Shown one piece after another: positions 1 through 7,918 of a stretch of 14,629 nucleotides of DNA. Made by a program: the position numbers and the translations under genes. A model generated the notes under the pieces. It searched no databases. It was not told the DNA's origin and was given only the letters and a program-made list of their open reading frames with translations. The stretch covers positions 1 through 14,629 of the forward strand of contig CABVAY010000044.1 of the NCBI GenBank assembly GCA_902496455.1, read 5' to 3'. Source of the stretch: an uncultured Collinsella sp. GTDB lineage: Bacteria; Actinomycetota; Coriobacteriia; Coriobacteriales; Coriobacteriaceae. Numbering within the stretch: position 1 is the first letter of the stretch; every line of letters starts with the position of its first letter.

Positions 1-2
1 AC

Positions 3-197
3 GATCTCCGCGCGACGATCCTTTCCGTCGCGTCTCTGGTAAGGGCTCTCTTTTCCGCAATGTTTTTCTCCATATTTGGACATGTGTTGGGGTTATATCC
101 CATTCAGATAGCGCTCGGTATTATCGGTGCAATCTCGATAGCAATTACCGCCGTTGTTTCATTAAAAATGGTAGAAATACAGGTTTCCAAGAAATGA
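3..197 (+). CDS. Major facilitator superfamily (MFS) transporter, C-terminal fragment (5' end outside window)
   Basis: Only the last 64 codons are present; the frame is open from the first bases of the window to a TGA at 195-197. The fragment begins DLRATILSVASL, which resembles the loop-to-helix entry (RAT-LS) before the penultimate helix of many MFS drug exporters. Two strongly hydrophobic segments follow, at about fragment residues 7-30 and 33-55, as expected for transmembrane helices 11 and 12. The short charged end KMVEIQVSKK would face the cytoplasm. Codon use (TTA, ATA, AAA, ATT) and the lower GC differ from every downstream gene, which suggests recently acquired DNA. The substrate cannot be inferred. 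Another polytopic membrane protein remains possible because the family is judged from the tail only. Confidence 0.6.
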   Translation, partial: DLRATILSVASLVRALFSAMFFSIFGHVLGLYPIQIALGIIGAISIAITAVVSLKMVEIQVSKK

Positions 198-305
198 TAT
201 ATCGATTGACGAGTTATCCGAAGCGTCGAGCCTTCTTGATGGACATGACTATTCGTCACAAATCATTCCGCGCATCGCCGGGGTTCCAGTAATACTCGAT
301 ATATC
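196..305. repeat. 10-bp perfect inverted repeat pair (196-205 and 296-305)
   Basis: GATATATCGA at 196-205 is the exact reverse complement of TCGATATATC at 296-305. Each arm contains the 8-bp palindrome GATATATC. The first arm overlaps the stop codon of the transporter fragment. The surrounding DNA is AT-rich, so this could be chance, a pair of operator sites, or the ends of a small non-coding element. No flanking target duplication was recognised. Confidence 0.4.
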
Positions 306-392
306 TGGATGCCCTCATTCCCCTTTTTGAAGGTCCCAAAAAGACTACCCGTGTTGGTTTGGCTAGGTTCGGGTGCTGTCCGTGCCGTGGGG

Positions 393-398
393 TAAAAT
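393..398 (+). promoter_or_regulatory. Candidate -10 element of the dnaE promoter (TAAAAT)
   Basis: TAAAAT lies 39 bases upstream of the dnaE ATG and is the best sigma-70-type -10 hexamer in the gap. No good TTGACA-like -35 sits 16-18 bases upstream; the correctly spaced bases are GC-rich. The call rests on the -10 match and position. Confidence 0.4.
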
Positions 399-437
399 CG
401 TTCAGTCAGAACACGAACCCGCATCGGAGCTCATCAC

Positions 438-3400
438 ATGGCATTCGTCCATCTGCACAACCACACTGTCTTTTCCATGCTCGACGGCGCAACCCGTATC
501 CAGGATATGGTCAACCGTGCCGTTGAGCTGGGCATGCCCGCCGTGGCCATTACCGACCACGGCTACATGTATGGCGTGCCCGACCTGGCGCTGGCCTGCG
601 ACGCCGTCAACCACAACACGCCCGAGTACAAAACCTGGAGCCACGACAAGGCCTTCCTGGAAAAGGACCGCCGCGACGAGCTGGTGGAGCCCGATCCCGA
701 GGAAAACCCGCGCGAGCATGCCCAGTATGTGAAGGACATGGCCATGTGGGACGAGAAGGGCAACATCGACGAGCTCAAGCCGCCCCTGGTCATCAAGCCC
801 ATCTTTGGCTGCGAGGTCTACTTTACGCCGGACGAGACCCTTGCTCGCGACCACAAGCCCGAGCTCTACCACATGATCCTTCTGGCCAAGGACCAGGAGG
901 GCTACGTCAACCTGATGCAGACGGTTTCCGAGGCCGCCGTGCAGGGCTTTTACTACAAGCCGCGCGTGACGCTCGACAACCTGCGCCGCCACGCCAAGGG
1001 CATGATCTGCACGAGCGCCTGCATCGCGGGCATCATCCCCAAGTACATCGACCGCGGTGACATGGAGGGCGCCATCAAGTGGGCCGAGACCTTCCGTGAC
1101 ACCTTCGAGCCCGGCGACTTCTACATCGAGATCCAGGAACACGGCATCACCACCGACAACGGCCTGACCGACGAGCAGATGGACCGCACGCTCATCGACA
1201 TCGCCAAGCAGGTGGGCGTCAAGGTCATCGCCACCAACGACTTCCACTACCTGCGTCGCGAGGACGCGCCCGTGCAGGACGTCATCATGTGCATTGGCAT
1301 GAACGCCAAGGTCGACGACCCCAACCGCATGCGCATGACCGGCTCGGAGTTTTACATGAAGACCGAGGAGGAGATGCGGGCGATGTTCCCGTATTGCCCC
1401 GAGGCCTGCGACAATACGCTCGAGATCGCCGACAAGTGCTACGTTGAGCTGGACTGGGACTCCATCATCCTGCCGCGCTTCCCGTTGCTCGATCCCGGCG
1501 AGACGCACGAGAGCCAGTTCCGCCGCGAGTGCGAGAAAGGCCTGCGCCAGCACTATGGTGACGACTGGGCCACGCGCGAGATCGGCGGCGTCAACATCAA
1601 AGAGCGCTTTGAGTACGAATACAAAGTCATCTGCGACAAGGGATTTGCCGCCTACTTCTTGATCGTCGCCGAGTACGTGCAATGGGCCAAGGACAACGGC
1701 ATCGGCGTCGGCCCCGGCCGTGGCTCGGCCGCCGGCGCTATCGTCGCCTACGCCATGAACATCACCGCGTTCGACCCGCTCGAGAACGGCCTGATGTTCG
1801 AGAGGTTCCTGTCCCCGCAGCGTACCGAGATGCCCGATATCGATATGGACTTCGACGATGAGCGGCGCCTCGAGGTCGTGGAGCACGTTCGCCAGCTCTA
1901 CGGCCCCGAGAAGGTCACCCACGTCATCACCTACTCGACCATTAAGGCCAAGCAGGCCATCAACGACGCCGCGCGCGTGCTGGACTATCCGGTCTACATG
2001 GGCCAGCGCCTGTCCAAGATGGTCTCGAGCGACCCCAAGGTCAAGCTCAAGCAGGTGCTCGAAAAGCAACCCGGCAAAGAGGATCTGTTTAACCCCGACT
2101 TTGCCGAGGCCTATAAAAAGGATGACGACGCCCGCCGCATCATCGACACGGCGCTCTCGATCGAGGGCCTCACCCGTGGCGAGGGTGTGCACGCGTGCGC
2201 CGTTCTGATCTGCCGCGATCCCGTCAACGAGCATGTGCCCACCAAGCTCGATACCAAGGGCGGCGTCGAGATTACCCAGTACGAGGGCCATACCGTTGCC
2301 GACATGGGCCTGCTCAAGATGGACTTCCTGGGCCTGCGCACGCTGACGGTTATCTCTAAGGCCAAGGCCAACATCAAAAAGAACTTCGGCATCGACATCA
2401 AAGAGGAAGAGATTCCCTTTGACGACCCCGAGATCTTTAAGCTCATGGGCTCCGGTCACACCGCCGGCGTCTTCCAGGTCGAGTCCGCCGGCATGACGGC
2501 CACGATCAAGAACATGAAGCCCACCGAGTACAAGCATGTCGTGGCATTGATCGCCCTGTACCGCCCGGGCCCGCTGGGCGCCGGCATGGTCTCGTCCTAC
2601 ATCAACCGCATGAACGGCAAGGAACCGGCCGTCTCCTACGACGACCGTCTGGACGACATCCTGGGCGAAACCTACGGCACCATGGTCTACCAGGAGCAGG
2701 TTATGCTCATCTCCGTCGAGATGTGCGGCTTCTCCAAGGGCGAATCGGACTCGCGTATCCGTAAGCCCGTGGCTAAGAAAAAGATCAAACTGCTCACGTC
2801 GACGGTGCTCCACTGGGAGGATGGCTCGGACGAGACCACCTACGACCACTGGATGAACGGCGCCATCAAGAACAACTACACGCGCGAGGTCGCCCAGAAG
2901 ATTTGGGACGATGTTCTCGAGTTCGCGTCCTACGCCTTTAACAAGTCGCACTCCGCCGGCTACGCCATCCTGGTTATGCAGACGGCGTGGCTCAAGGCGC
3001 ATTATCCGCACGAATACATGGCGGCCGTTCTGACGTCCTATACGGGCAAGACCGACAAGATCGTTCACTACGTCTCGGCGTGCCGTCACGACGGCATTCC
3101 CGTGCTGTCGCCAGATGTCAACGAGTCCGGTACCGAGTTCACGGCTACCAAGGAAGGCGTGCGCTTTGGTCTGGCCGGTATCCGCGGCGTGGGCACCGGC
3201 GTGGCGCAGGCGATTATCGCCGAGCGCGAGGCGGGTGGTCCGTTTAAGACGCTGCACGACTTTGTTGAGCGCGTGGACTCGAGCCAGGCAAACCGCCGCG
3301 TGATCGAATCGCTCATCAAGGCAGGCGCCTTTGACTCCACGGGGTATCCGCGTCGCCAGATGATGCACTTTGTGGACAAGAACAACCCTGAGAACATCAT

Positions 3401-4241
3401 CGATGCCGCGGTAAAGCGCCAGAAAGATCGCGCGAGCGGCCAGACGTCGTTCTTCGATATGTTTGGCGACGTTGAGGGCTCGGGCTTTGAGGTGAGCGTG
3501 CCCGATCCGGATGGCCAGGAGTGGGACCGCCACCTTAAGTTGAGCCAGGAGAAGGAGGTTCTGGGCATCTATGTCTCGGACCACCCGCTGCGCCCGTTTG
3601 AGTATGCACTAGCCAAGGCACGCGACTTCTCGTTCTCGCAGATCGACACTGGCTACGAAGTTCAGAATCCTACGGGCGGTACCATCAACCAGGAGATTCC
3701 CGAGGGCAAGGCGCTGTGGTGGGCCGGCATGGTCTCGAGCGTGTCCAAGCGCGTGACCAAAAACGGCGACCCCATGGGCATCGTGCAGCTCGAGGACATG
3801 GAAGGCGAGGCCACGGTCGTGGTGTTCCCCAAGACCTACAAGGAGGCCGAGGGGTACCTGTACGGCGAGGTCGATCCCGAGACCGGCGCGCAGCTGTCCG
3901 ATGCGTTTGTGCGCATTAAGGGCAAACTCGAGCGCTCGGACCGCGGCGACCAGATCATCGCGCAGGAGATCGTGCCGCTTGAGCTTAACGAGGAGAACAA
4001 CAAGCCCAAGGTGTTTGAGGTCATGGTGCCCAACAGCCGCTTTAGCCAGGGCAATATGGCGCGTCTTGCCACGGTGCTTACCGCCAACCCGGGCGGCGAC
4101 CGCGTGGAGATCTTTATCGAGCAGGTGGACGGGCGCGTACTGCGTGCCGAGGTACCGGCCAAGGTCAACGCACGCTCGATTCCGCTGTTGGCAGAGGCAA
4201 AGGCCATCGTCGGCAACCAAGGCCGCGTGACGGTGATCTAG
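438..4241 (+). CDS. dnaE: DNA polymerase III alpha subunit (DnaE)
   Basis: Replicative DNA polymerase of the C family; it extends primers at the fork as part of the pol III holoenzyme. The protein has 1267 residues, about 80-110 more than E. coli or mycobacterial DnaE. Domains in order are: PHP (about 1-300); the palm with GRGS near 427-430, PDIDMDF with catalytic D469 and D471, and DFLGLRTLT with D629; the fingers with the conserved NKSHSAGYA; a helix-hairpin-helix at GLAGIRGVG (911-919); and an OB fold starting near WWAGMVSS (1094). The PHP metal ligands all appear present (H7, H9, D16, H41, E126, H145, C195, D268, H270), unlike in E. coli. About 55 extra acidic residues interrupt PHP between residues 57 and 117. 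The ATG at 438 is preceded by GGAG at 426-429, 8 bases away, and gives the expected FVHLHNHT start. Confidence 0.97.
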   Translation: MAFVHLHNHTVFSMLDGATRIQDMVNRAVELGMPAVAITDHGYMYGVPDLALACDAVNHNTPEYKTWSHDKAFLEKDRRDELVEPDPEENPREHAQYVKDMAMWDEKGNIDELKPPLVIKPIFGCEVYFTPDETLARDHKPELYHMILLAKDQEGYVNLMQTVSEAAVQGFYYKPRVTLDNLRRHAKGMICTSACIAGIIPKYIDRGDMEGAIKWAETFRDTFEPGDFYIEIQEHGITTDNGLTDEQMDRTLIDIAKQVGVKVIATNDFHYLRREDAPVQDVIMCIGMNAKVDDPNRMRMTGSEFYMKTEEEMRAMFPYCPEACDNTLEIADKCYVELDWDSIILPRFPLLDPGETHESQFRRECEKGLRQHYGDDWATREIGGVNIKERFEYEYKVICDKGFAAYFLIVAEYVQWAKDNGIGVGPGRGSAAGAIVAYAMNITAFDPLENGLMFERFLSPQRTEMPDIDMDFDDERRLEVVEHVRQLYGPEKVTHVITYSTIKAKQAINDAARVLDYPVYMGQRLSKMVSSDPKVKLKQVLEKQPGKEDLFNPDFAEAYKKDDDARRIIDTALSIEGLTRGEGVHACAVLICRDPVNEHVPTKLDTKGGVEITQYEGHTVADMGLLKMDFLGLRTLTVISKAKANIKKNFGIDIKEEEIPFDDPEIFKLMGSGHTAGVFQVESAGMTATIKNMKPTEYKHVVALIALYRPGPLGAGMVSSYINRMNGKEPAVSYDDRLDDILGETYGTMVYQEQVMLISVEMCGFSKGESDSRIRKPVAKKKIKLLTSTVLHWEDGSDETTYDHWMNGAIKNNYTREVAQKIWDDVLEFASYAFNKSHSAGYAILVMQTAWLKAHYPHEYMAAVLTSYTGKTDKIVHYVSACRHDGIPVLSPDVNESGTEFTATKEGVRFGLAGIRGVGTGVAQAIIAEREAGGPFKTLHDFVERVDSSQANRRVIESLIKAGAFDSTGYPRRQMMHFVDKNNPENIIDAAVKRQKDRASGQTSFFDMFGDVEGSGFEVSVPDPDGQEWDRHLKLSQEKEVLGIYVSDHPLRPFEYALAKARDFSFSQIDTGYEVQNPTGGTINQEIPEGKALWWAGMVSSVSKRVTKNGDPMGIVQLEDMEGEATVVVFPKTYKEAEGYLYGEVDPETGAQLSDAFVRIKGKLERSDRGDQIIAQEIVPLELNEENNKPKVFEVMVPNSRFSQGNMARLATVLTANPGGDRVEIFIEQVDGRVLRAEVPAKVNARSIPLLAEAKAIVGNQGRVTVI

Positions 4242-4269
4242 GGACGGCGTTGCTGGTCCGCGCGAGATT

Positions 4270-4275
4270 GGAGGA
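4270..4275 (+). promoter_or_regulatory. Ribosome binding site deciding the SNF2 gene start
   Basis: GGAGGA, followed by AG, sits 4 bases before the ATG at 4280. It favours that ATG over the in-frame TTG at 4250, which has no Shine-Dalgarno sequence. Confidence 0.7.
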
Positions 4276-4279
4276 AGTG

Positions 4280-7200
4280 ATGGCGCAGGGGACGTTTGCG
4301 CAGGCGCTTCGTAAGGAGGCGGCGCTCAGCAGTACCTTTATGAAGGGGCGCTCGCTCATGCTCAACGGCGCCGTGCTGTCGTTTGAGGACTCCGGCTCGC
4401 GCTTCTCCAAAAATGTGACTATTGAGGGCACGGTGCGCGGCTCGCGCGGCGACCTGTACAAGACGCACGTGGCGCTCGACATGGACGAGCACGAGGTTGT
4501 CGACTACGACTGCGATTGCCCCGCCGCCTTCCGCTATTCCGGCATGTGCAAGCACGCTATCGCCACGGCGCTGGCGTATCTGGATGCCAGTGGCGCCGAG
4601 CCTGTCGAGGGCCTGCGTACGCCGGTCCGCACGTTTACGGCACCGCCCGCACAATCCAAACAGTCCGCACGTCCCGCGCCTAGCGCATCTTCGGTCAACC
4701 CCAATTTTCCCTTCCCGGCACCCGTCCCCACGAGCCCGAGCCTTGTGGCGGCGCTTTCCGATCTTTCGGACGCGCGCATGGACGAGCTCGTGGCTATGCG
4801 TCGCAAGTTCGTCAGCACCATTGACCCCGATGCGCCCAAGGCAGTGCTGGAGCCCTCGCTGGTGCCGTACTACAATCCGCTGTTTGCCGATCGTTTTAAC
4901 TGGGCGCTCGAGTTTCGCATTCGCTGCGGTTCGGTGTCCTACGTGGTTAAGGATATCGACGGCATGGCCGATGCCTATGTGCGCGGCGGTACGTTCTCCT
5001 ATGGCAAGAAGCTTACGTTTGTCCATGTGCCCGAGGCATTCGACGACGTATCGACGAAGCTGCTCGACTTTGTCGCAATGACGGTCGCCTACCTGAGCGA
5101 TATTACGAGTTCGCGCTCGGCATCGTACGACTTTGCCCGCAGCGGTTTTGTCGCCGAGCGTCAGTTGCCGGTATCCGAGTATTCCGTCGTGTCCGTGCTG
5201 GACTTGCTGCGTGGCAGGACCCTGTCCTTTGAGCCTGCTTGGTCGCGGGGGACGACGACGCATCGCGCCTACGAGGTGGCGGTCGAGCCGTCGCCGCAGG
5301 GGGAGGGCGAAGTCCCGGCCAAGCGCCCGCCGCTCCTTGCCGCCAAGATTGCACCGGCGGCGGGAGGCAGCTACGACTTGCGCCTGCCGGCCGATACGTA
5401 TTGCTTTGTCGCTGGTGACGCAGCCTATCTGGTCGATACGCGCCGCGCACGCCGTACCGACACAGCGTTTGCCCAGCATGCGGCACCGTTCCTATCGCAC
5501 TTGTTGCCCTGCCGCACGCCGGTCCATATCGCCGCCGACCAGGTGGGCGAGTTCTGCCGCATGGCGCTGCCTATCTTGCGCGACTACACCGACCTGACAG
5601 CTCCCGCCGCGCTCGACGCCGTGGCGCCCGAGCCGAGCTTTGCCATGGCGATCGGCGTCGACGATGGTCTTGTGACCTGCAAGATTACGGTGACCTACGG
5701 CGATTGGTCGGCAGATCTCTTTAGTCTTGGTGCTCCGGGCAGTCCCTTCGAAGAACAACGCCCCGGCGTTCCGCCCCGCGATACGGTGGCGGAGTTTCGC
5801 GTTATGGACACGGCTGCCCTGTACTTCGATTTCTACGAGGGCGGCCTGGCGTTTGAGGAACGCGATGACGCCCGCTTGTTCCACTTGCTGACCGAGGGCC
5901 TGTCTGCCCTGTCCGAGCTGGGTGAGGTCATGCTCAGCGACCGCCTGCGCCAGATCTCGGTACGCCCTGCGCCTAAGCTCTCGGTGCGCGCCACCGTCAA
6001 GAGCAACTTGCTCGACGTCGAGCTGGGTGCGAGCGGGCTTTCGGCGGCTGACCTTGCTGTCTATCTCGATTCGTATAAGCGTCACCAGACGTTTGCGCGT
6101 CTCACGTCGGGTGACATCGTGCGCCTGGACGAGGGCGCTCGTGCCGCGTTTGGCCTTGCCGAGGACCTGGGCGTCGATGCCGTCGACCTGCTCGATGGCG
6201 TGTCGCTTCCCGCGTCGAGCACCCTTTTTGTCGACAGCATGCTCGCGCGCACGCCGGCGCTCGAGGCCGATCGCGATGCGGCGTTTCGCCGCACTGTCGA
6301 GCGCCTGGACACGCTCGGCAAGATGGACTTTACGGTGCCCGCCTCGCTCAAGGCTACGCTGCGTGGCTACCAGGTCGACGGCTACCAGTGGCTCGGCTCG
6401 CTTGAGCATTTGGGCCTTGGCGGCATCTTGGCCGACGATATGGGCCTGGGTAAAACACTGCAGATGATCGCGCACATTCTGGCGCGCGTGGAGGCGGGGG
6501 ACACCAAGCCCACGCTTGTGGTGTGCCCTGCGTCGCTTGTATACAACTGGACCGCCGAGCTGGAGCGCTTTGCCCCGTCGCTTGATGTGTGCGCCATTGT
6601 GGGTGCCAAGGCTCAACGCCGCGTGCAAATTGCCGGCGTGGCCGAGCATAACGTGGTGGTAACGTCGTATGACCTTATGCGCCGCGACATCGACGAATAC
6701 GTCGAGCAGGACTTTGCCCGCGTGGTGCTCGACGAGGCCCAGTACATTAAAAACCCGCTCACCCAGGTGGCCCGCGCTGCCAAGCGCCTGCCGGCCGGCG
6801 TGCGCTTTGCCTTGACGGGCACGCCCATCGAAAACCGTCTGTCCGAGCTCTGGAGCATCTTCGACTTTTTGATGCCGGGCCTTCTGAGCACGCGCGACTC
6901 ATTTGCCAAGCGCTTTGAGAGTCCCGTCGAGCATGCCGAGGGCGACAGCGCCGCTCGTCTGCAGGCGCTCGTGTCGCCGTTTGTGCTGCGTCGCGTTAAG
7001 GAAGACGTGGTGGCCGACCTGCCCGAGAAGATCGAAGACATGGTGATGGCGCAGCTTACCGGCGAGCAGCGCAAGCTCTACCTGGCCAACCAGGACCGCA
7101 TCGCCCAGCAGGTGCAGCACCGCGAGGCGGGGGAGTTTAAGAAAGACAAGCTCAAGGTACTTGCCGAGCTCACCAAGCTGCGGCAGATCTGCTGCGACCC

Positions 7201-7753
7201 GCGTCTGCATTACGCGGACTACAAGGCGGGAAGCGCCAAGCTCGATACGTGCATGGAGCTCGTTCACGGCGCGCTCGACGGCGGTCACCGCATCTTGCTG
7301 TTCAGCCAGTTTACGGGCATGCTCGATATCATCGGCAAGCGCCTGGCCAAGGAGGATATCGCCTTTCTTAAGCTCACGGGCGCATCATCCAAGGAGAGCC
7401 GCGCCAAGATGGTTGCTCAGTTCCAGGCGGGCGAGGTACCGGTGTTCTTGATTTCGCTCAAGGCGGGCGGCGTGGGCCTCAATTTGACGGCTGCCGACGT
7501 GGTCATCCACTACGACCCGTGGTGGAACGTGGCGGCACAGGACCAGGCGACCGACCGCGCCCACCGCATTGGCCAGCAGCACACCGTGACCGTGTACAAG
7601 CTCATCGCCAAGGACACGATCGAGGAACGCATTATGCAGATGCAGGAGTCCAAACGCGATCTGGTCAACAGCGTGCTCGGCGGCGATGGTATCTCGTCGG
7701 CGCTGTTCACGCGCGAAGATGTTCTGGCGCTGCTCGGTGGCGACGGTCGCTAG
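4280..7753 (+). CDS. SWIM zinc-finger SNF2-family DEAD/DEAH-like ATPase (helicase/translocase)
   Basis: A 1157-residue superfamily 2 DNA translocase of the bacterial SNF2 type, predicted to move along double-stranded DNA and displace bound proteins. The N-terminus carries a SWIM zinc finger (C78-x-C80 ... C90-x-H92). A Pro/Ser-rich linker (about 112-155) and a long middle region (about 160-680), resembling the bacterial SNF2-associated domain, follow. The motor has DDMGLGKT (Walker A, K725), DEAQ (818-821), LTGTPIENRLSELW (from 845), FSQFTGMLD near 1000, and motif VI DRAHRIGQ with R1093 and R1096. All motor motifs are intact, so it should be an active ATPase. It begins 38 bases after the dnaE stop with no terminator between, so co-transcription with dnaE is likely. 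The exact role is unknown: replication or repair accessory, transcription recycling, or defence. Confidence 0.93.
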   Translation: MAQGTFAQALRKEAALSSTFMKGRSLMLNGAVLSFEDSGSRFSKNVTIEGTVRGSRGDLYKTHVALDMDEHEVVDYDCDCPAAFRYSGMCKHAIATALAYLDASGAEPVEGLRTPVRTFTAPPAQSKQSARPAPSASSVNPNFPFPAPVPTSPSLVAALSDLSDARMDELVAMRRKFVSTIDPDAPKAVLEPSLVPYYNPLFADRFNWALEFRIRCGSVSYVVKDIDGMADAYVRGGTFSYGKKLTFVHVPEAFDDVSTKLLDFVAMTVAYLSDITSSRSASYDFARSGFVAERQLPVSEYSVVSVLDLLRGRTLSFEPAWSRGTTTHRAYEVAVEPSPQGEGEVPAKRPPLLAAKIAPAAGGSYDLRLPADTYCFVAGDAAYLVDTRRARRTDTAFAQHAAPFLSHLLPCRTPVHIAADQVGEFCRMALPILRDYTDLTAPAALDAVAPEPSFAMAIGVDDGLVTCKITVTYGDWSADLFSLGAPGSPFEEQRPGVPPRDTVAEFRVMDTAALYFDFYEGGLAFEERDDARLFHLLTEGLSALSELGEVMLSDRLRQISVRPAPKLSVRATVKSNLLDVELGASGLSAADLAVYLDSYKRHQTFARLTSGDIVRLDEGARAAFGLAEDLGVDAVDLLDGVSLPASSTLFVDSMLARTPALEADRDAAFRRTVERLDTLGKMDFTVPASLKATLRGYQVDGYQWLGSLEHLGLGGILADDMGLGKTLQMIAHILARVEAGDTKPTLVVCPASLVYNWTAELERFAPSLDVCAIVGAKAQRRVQIAGVAEHNVVVTSYDLMRRDIDEYVEQDFARVVLDEAQYIKNPLTQVARAAKRLPAGVRFALTGTPIENRLSELWSIFDFLMPGLLSTRDSFAKRFESPVEHAEGDSAARLQALVSPFVLRRVKEDVVADLPEKIEDMVMAQLTGEQRKLYLANQDRIAQQVQHREAGEFKKDKLKVLAELTKLRQICCDPRLHYADYKAGSAKLDTCMELVHGALDGGHRILLFSQFTGMLDIIGKRLAKEDIAFLKLTGASSKESRAKMVAQFQAGEVPVFLISLKAGGVGLNLTAADVVIHYDPWWNVAAQDQATDRAHRIGQQHTVTVYKLIAKDTIEERIMQMQESKRDLVNSVLGGDGISSALFTREDVLALLGGDGR

Positions 7754-7776
7754 CTGCGCGCGGGATGGGGCTGCCG

Positions 7777-7812
7777 GGTCGGACCAGGTCACCGGTTCGT
7801 CCTGGCCCGACC
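7777..7812. repeat. Imperfect hairpin after the SNF2 gene
   Basis: Arms 7777-7788 (GGTCGGACCAGG) and 7801-7812 (CCTGGCCCGACC) pair over 12 positions with one A-C mismatch around a 12-base loop. No T-run follows, so it is not a standard intrinsic terminator. It could pause transcription, protect the 3' end of the mRNA, or be chance in GC-rich DNA. Confidence 0.35.
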
Positions 7813-7906
7813 GCTTGCCTCACCCGTTATGTGTTCATTTGCCATGCCGTGGATGGTTCGCCTGCCTTTGGGCATAAGAAGCATCAGGAATATTGGCACA
7901 TCAGCA

Positions 7907-7912
7907 AAGGAG
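7907..7912 (+). promoter_or_regulatory. Ribosome binding site of the superoxide reductase gene
   Basis: AAGGAG ends 6 bases before the ATG at 7919. This strong site rejects the upstream in-frame ATG at 7829, which would add 30 residues unlike any desulfoferrodoxin. Confidence 0.75.
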
Positions 7913-7918
7913 AACATC

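Noticed and set aside
323..343. CTTTTTG/CAAAAAG hairpin as terminator of the transporter gene
   Set aside because: The stem is AT-rich, the T-run is inside the stem rather than after it, and it lies 125 bases beyond the stop codon.
402..3584. A 1060-codon open frame on the minus strand across dnaE
   Set aside because: It is the mirror of a high-GC gene. The + strand encodes unmistakable DnaE with all motifs, while the antisense product is low in complexity (Val, Leu, His, Asp rich) and matches no family I know.
4238..6649. Long minus-strand open frames of 413 and 385 codons across the SNF2 gene
   Set aside because: Same codon-bias shadow effect; no start sites with ribosome binding sequences and Arg/Ala/His-rich products.
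7829..7918. Upstream extension of the superoxide reductase from an ATG at 7829
   Set aside because: The 30 added residues do not resemble the family, and a strong ribosome binding site lies directly before the ATG at 7919.
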